From assembly GCA_027922465.2 (NCBI GenBank), contig BQMF02000062.1:310001-374000 (forward strand): 64,000 nt of DNA, written 5' to 3'. The notes beneath the pieces were generated by a model, which was not told where the DNA came from, made no database searches, and saw only the letters and a list, made by a program, of their open reading frames with translations. The DNA is from Turritopsis dohrnii (taxonomy: Eukaryota; Cnidaria; Hydrozoa; Anthoathecata; Oceaniidae). The position numbers and the translations under genes were made by a program. Of the stretch, positions 63,364-64,000 are shown in pieces. The stretch's first letter is position 1. Every line of letters starts with the position of its first letter.

Positions 63364-64000
63364 AAGTTATAAAAAGAAAAAGAAATTTCTGTTGCCTTGA
63401 TTAGTAACATAGAAGAATAAGTAACATTTTTCTTCCTGAAGACCTTTATAAACCTTAATCTTTTAACATGTGTAATGAAAACTTTTATTTTCATATGTTA
63501 AAATTATTAAAAGTTATTATTTTCAAAGTTTGATTTTTTTAGCAACATTGACTGCTACTTTACACCACCCCTACTAAATTGTTATCTTTTATTTGTTAAA
63601 GTAAACTTTATTTGTTTACAGTGAAATATATTTAATTTTATTTTTTATATATATAGTAGTGTACAAAGACTTTGAGTATCAATAAATTTTAGTTAATTCT
63701 CAGTATTTGATAATTATAAAGCAAAAGTGTACTTCCCTTAATTAACAGTCATCAGAAAATTTCCTGGCCCTGTAGTCTGTTTTCTTCATTGGGGAAAACG
63801 CCCAACCATAGCAATGAGATTTTGTCATTTGATCAAAACAAGTACTCAATGAAACGATACTTATTGAGAATTGGGTGATGAGGGTTTTCAGAACATTCCA
63901 GAATCTTCTAATAACTATGACTTTATTGTCTTCTCTGTCGATTATATGAGTATTCCTTGCTCAAACGAAAACAAGCCTAATGTAACTGAGATATCTTTCT
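63364..64000. other. Right edge, no supported gene
   Basis: AT-rich. TMEM86 poly(A) signal candidate at 63681. Nothing else recognisable. Confidence 0.5.

Overview
This is eukaryotic (metazoan) DNA. It is AT-rich, and its genes are broken by GT-AG introns whose reading phases join correctly across exons. It is packed with small inverted-repeat transposons (MITEs). The gene set (CABIN1, a type I coronin, the kinesin-2 subunit KIFAP3, TMEM86), a DIRS retrotransposon, and relics of a multicopy nuclease-like mobile family suggest a cnidarian, possibly a hydrozoan. That placement is inference; nothing here is diagnostic. All exon models below were built by hand from ORFs, splice sites, phase continuity and recalled family resemblance, with no database search.

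Layout. (1) 491-17609, + strand: the 3' two thirds of a CABIN1 gene in 28 exons, running in from off the left edge. (2) 17971-18713, - strand: an unrecognised two-exon gene convergent with CABIN1. (3) 18714-21725: repeats. (4) 21726-23507, +: an intronless seven-transmembrane receptor. (5) 24320-25365, -: a small two-exon gene missing from simple ORF calling. (6) 27322-29998: a DIRS-type retroelement with 88-bp terminal inverted repeats, missing its 5' genes and frameshifted. (7) 31494-36265, +: coronin, 8 exons. (8) 37481-40291: a 2.8-kb element with 68-bp terminal inverted repeats carrying a broken nuclease-like gene, followed at 40830-42025 by a second relic of the same protein family. (9) 40292-48517: a repeat-rich gap with one weak - strand ORF. 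(10) 48518-58169, -: complete KIFAP3 in 12 exons. (11) 62235-62963, +: TMEM86 (lysoplasmalogenase-like), with a candidate promoter and first exon near 60856-61010.

The genes are unrelated housekeeping or lineage genes and do not form a functional cluster. CABIN1 belongs to the HIRA histone chaperone and calcineurin field, coronin to the actin cytoskeleton, KIFAP3 to ciliary kinesin-2 transport, and TMEM86 to ether-lipid metabolism. The least ordinary content is mobile: the nuclease-carrying inverted-repeat element; the compact DIRS element with an odd third terminal-repeat copy; a MITE family whose ends occur in two matched versions (GGGGAAAA or GGACAAAA type); and a 29-bp unit carrying a 3' splice site that is repeated four times in CABIN1, where acceptor choice would shift the reading frame.
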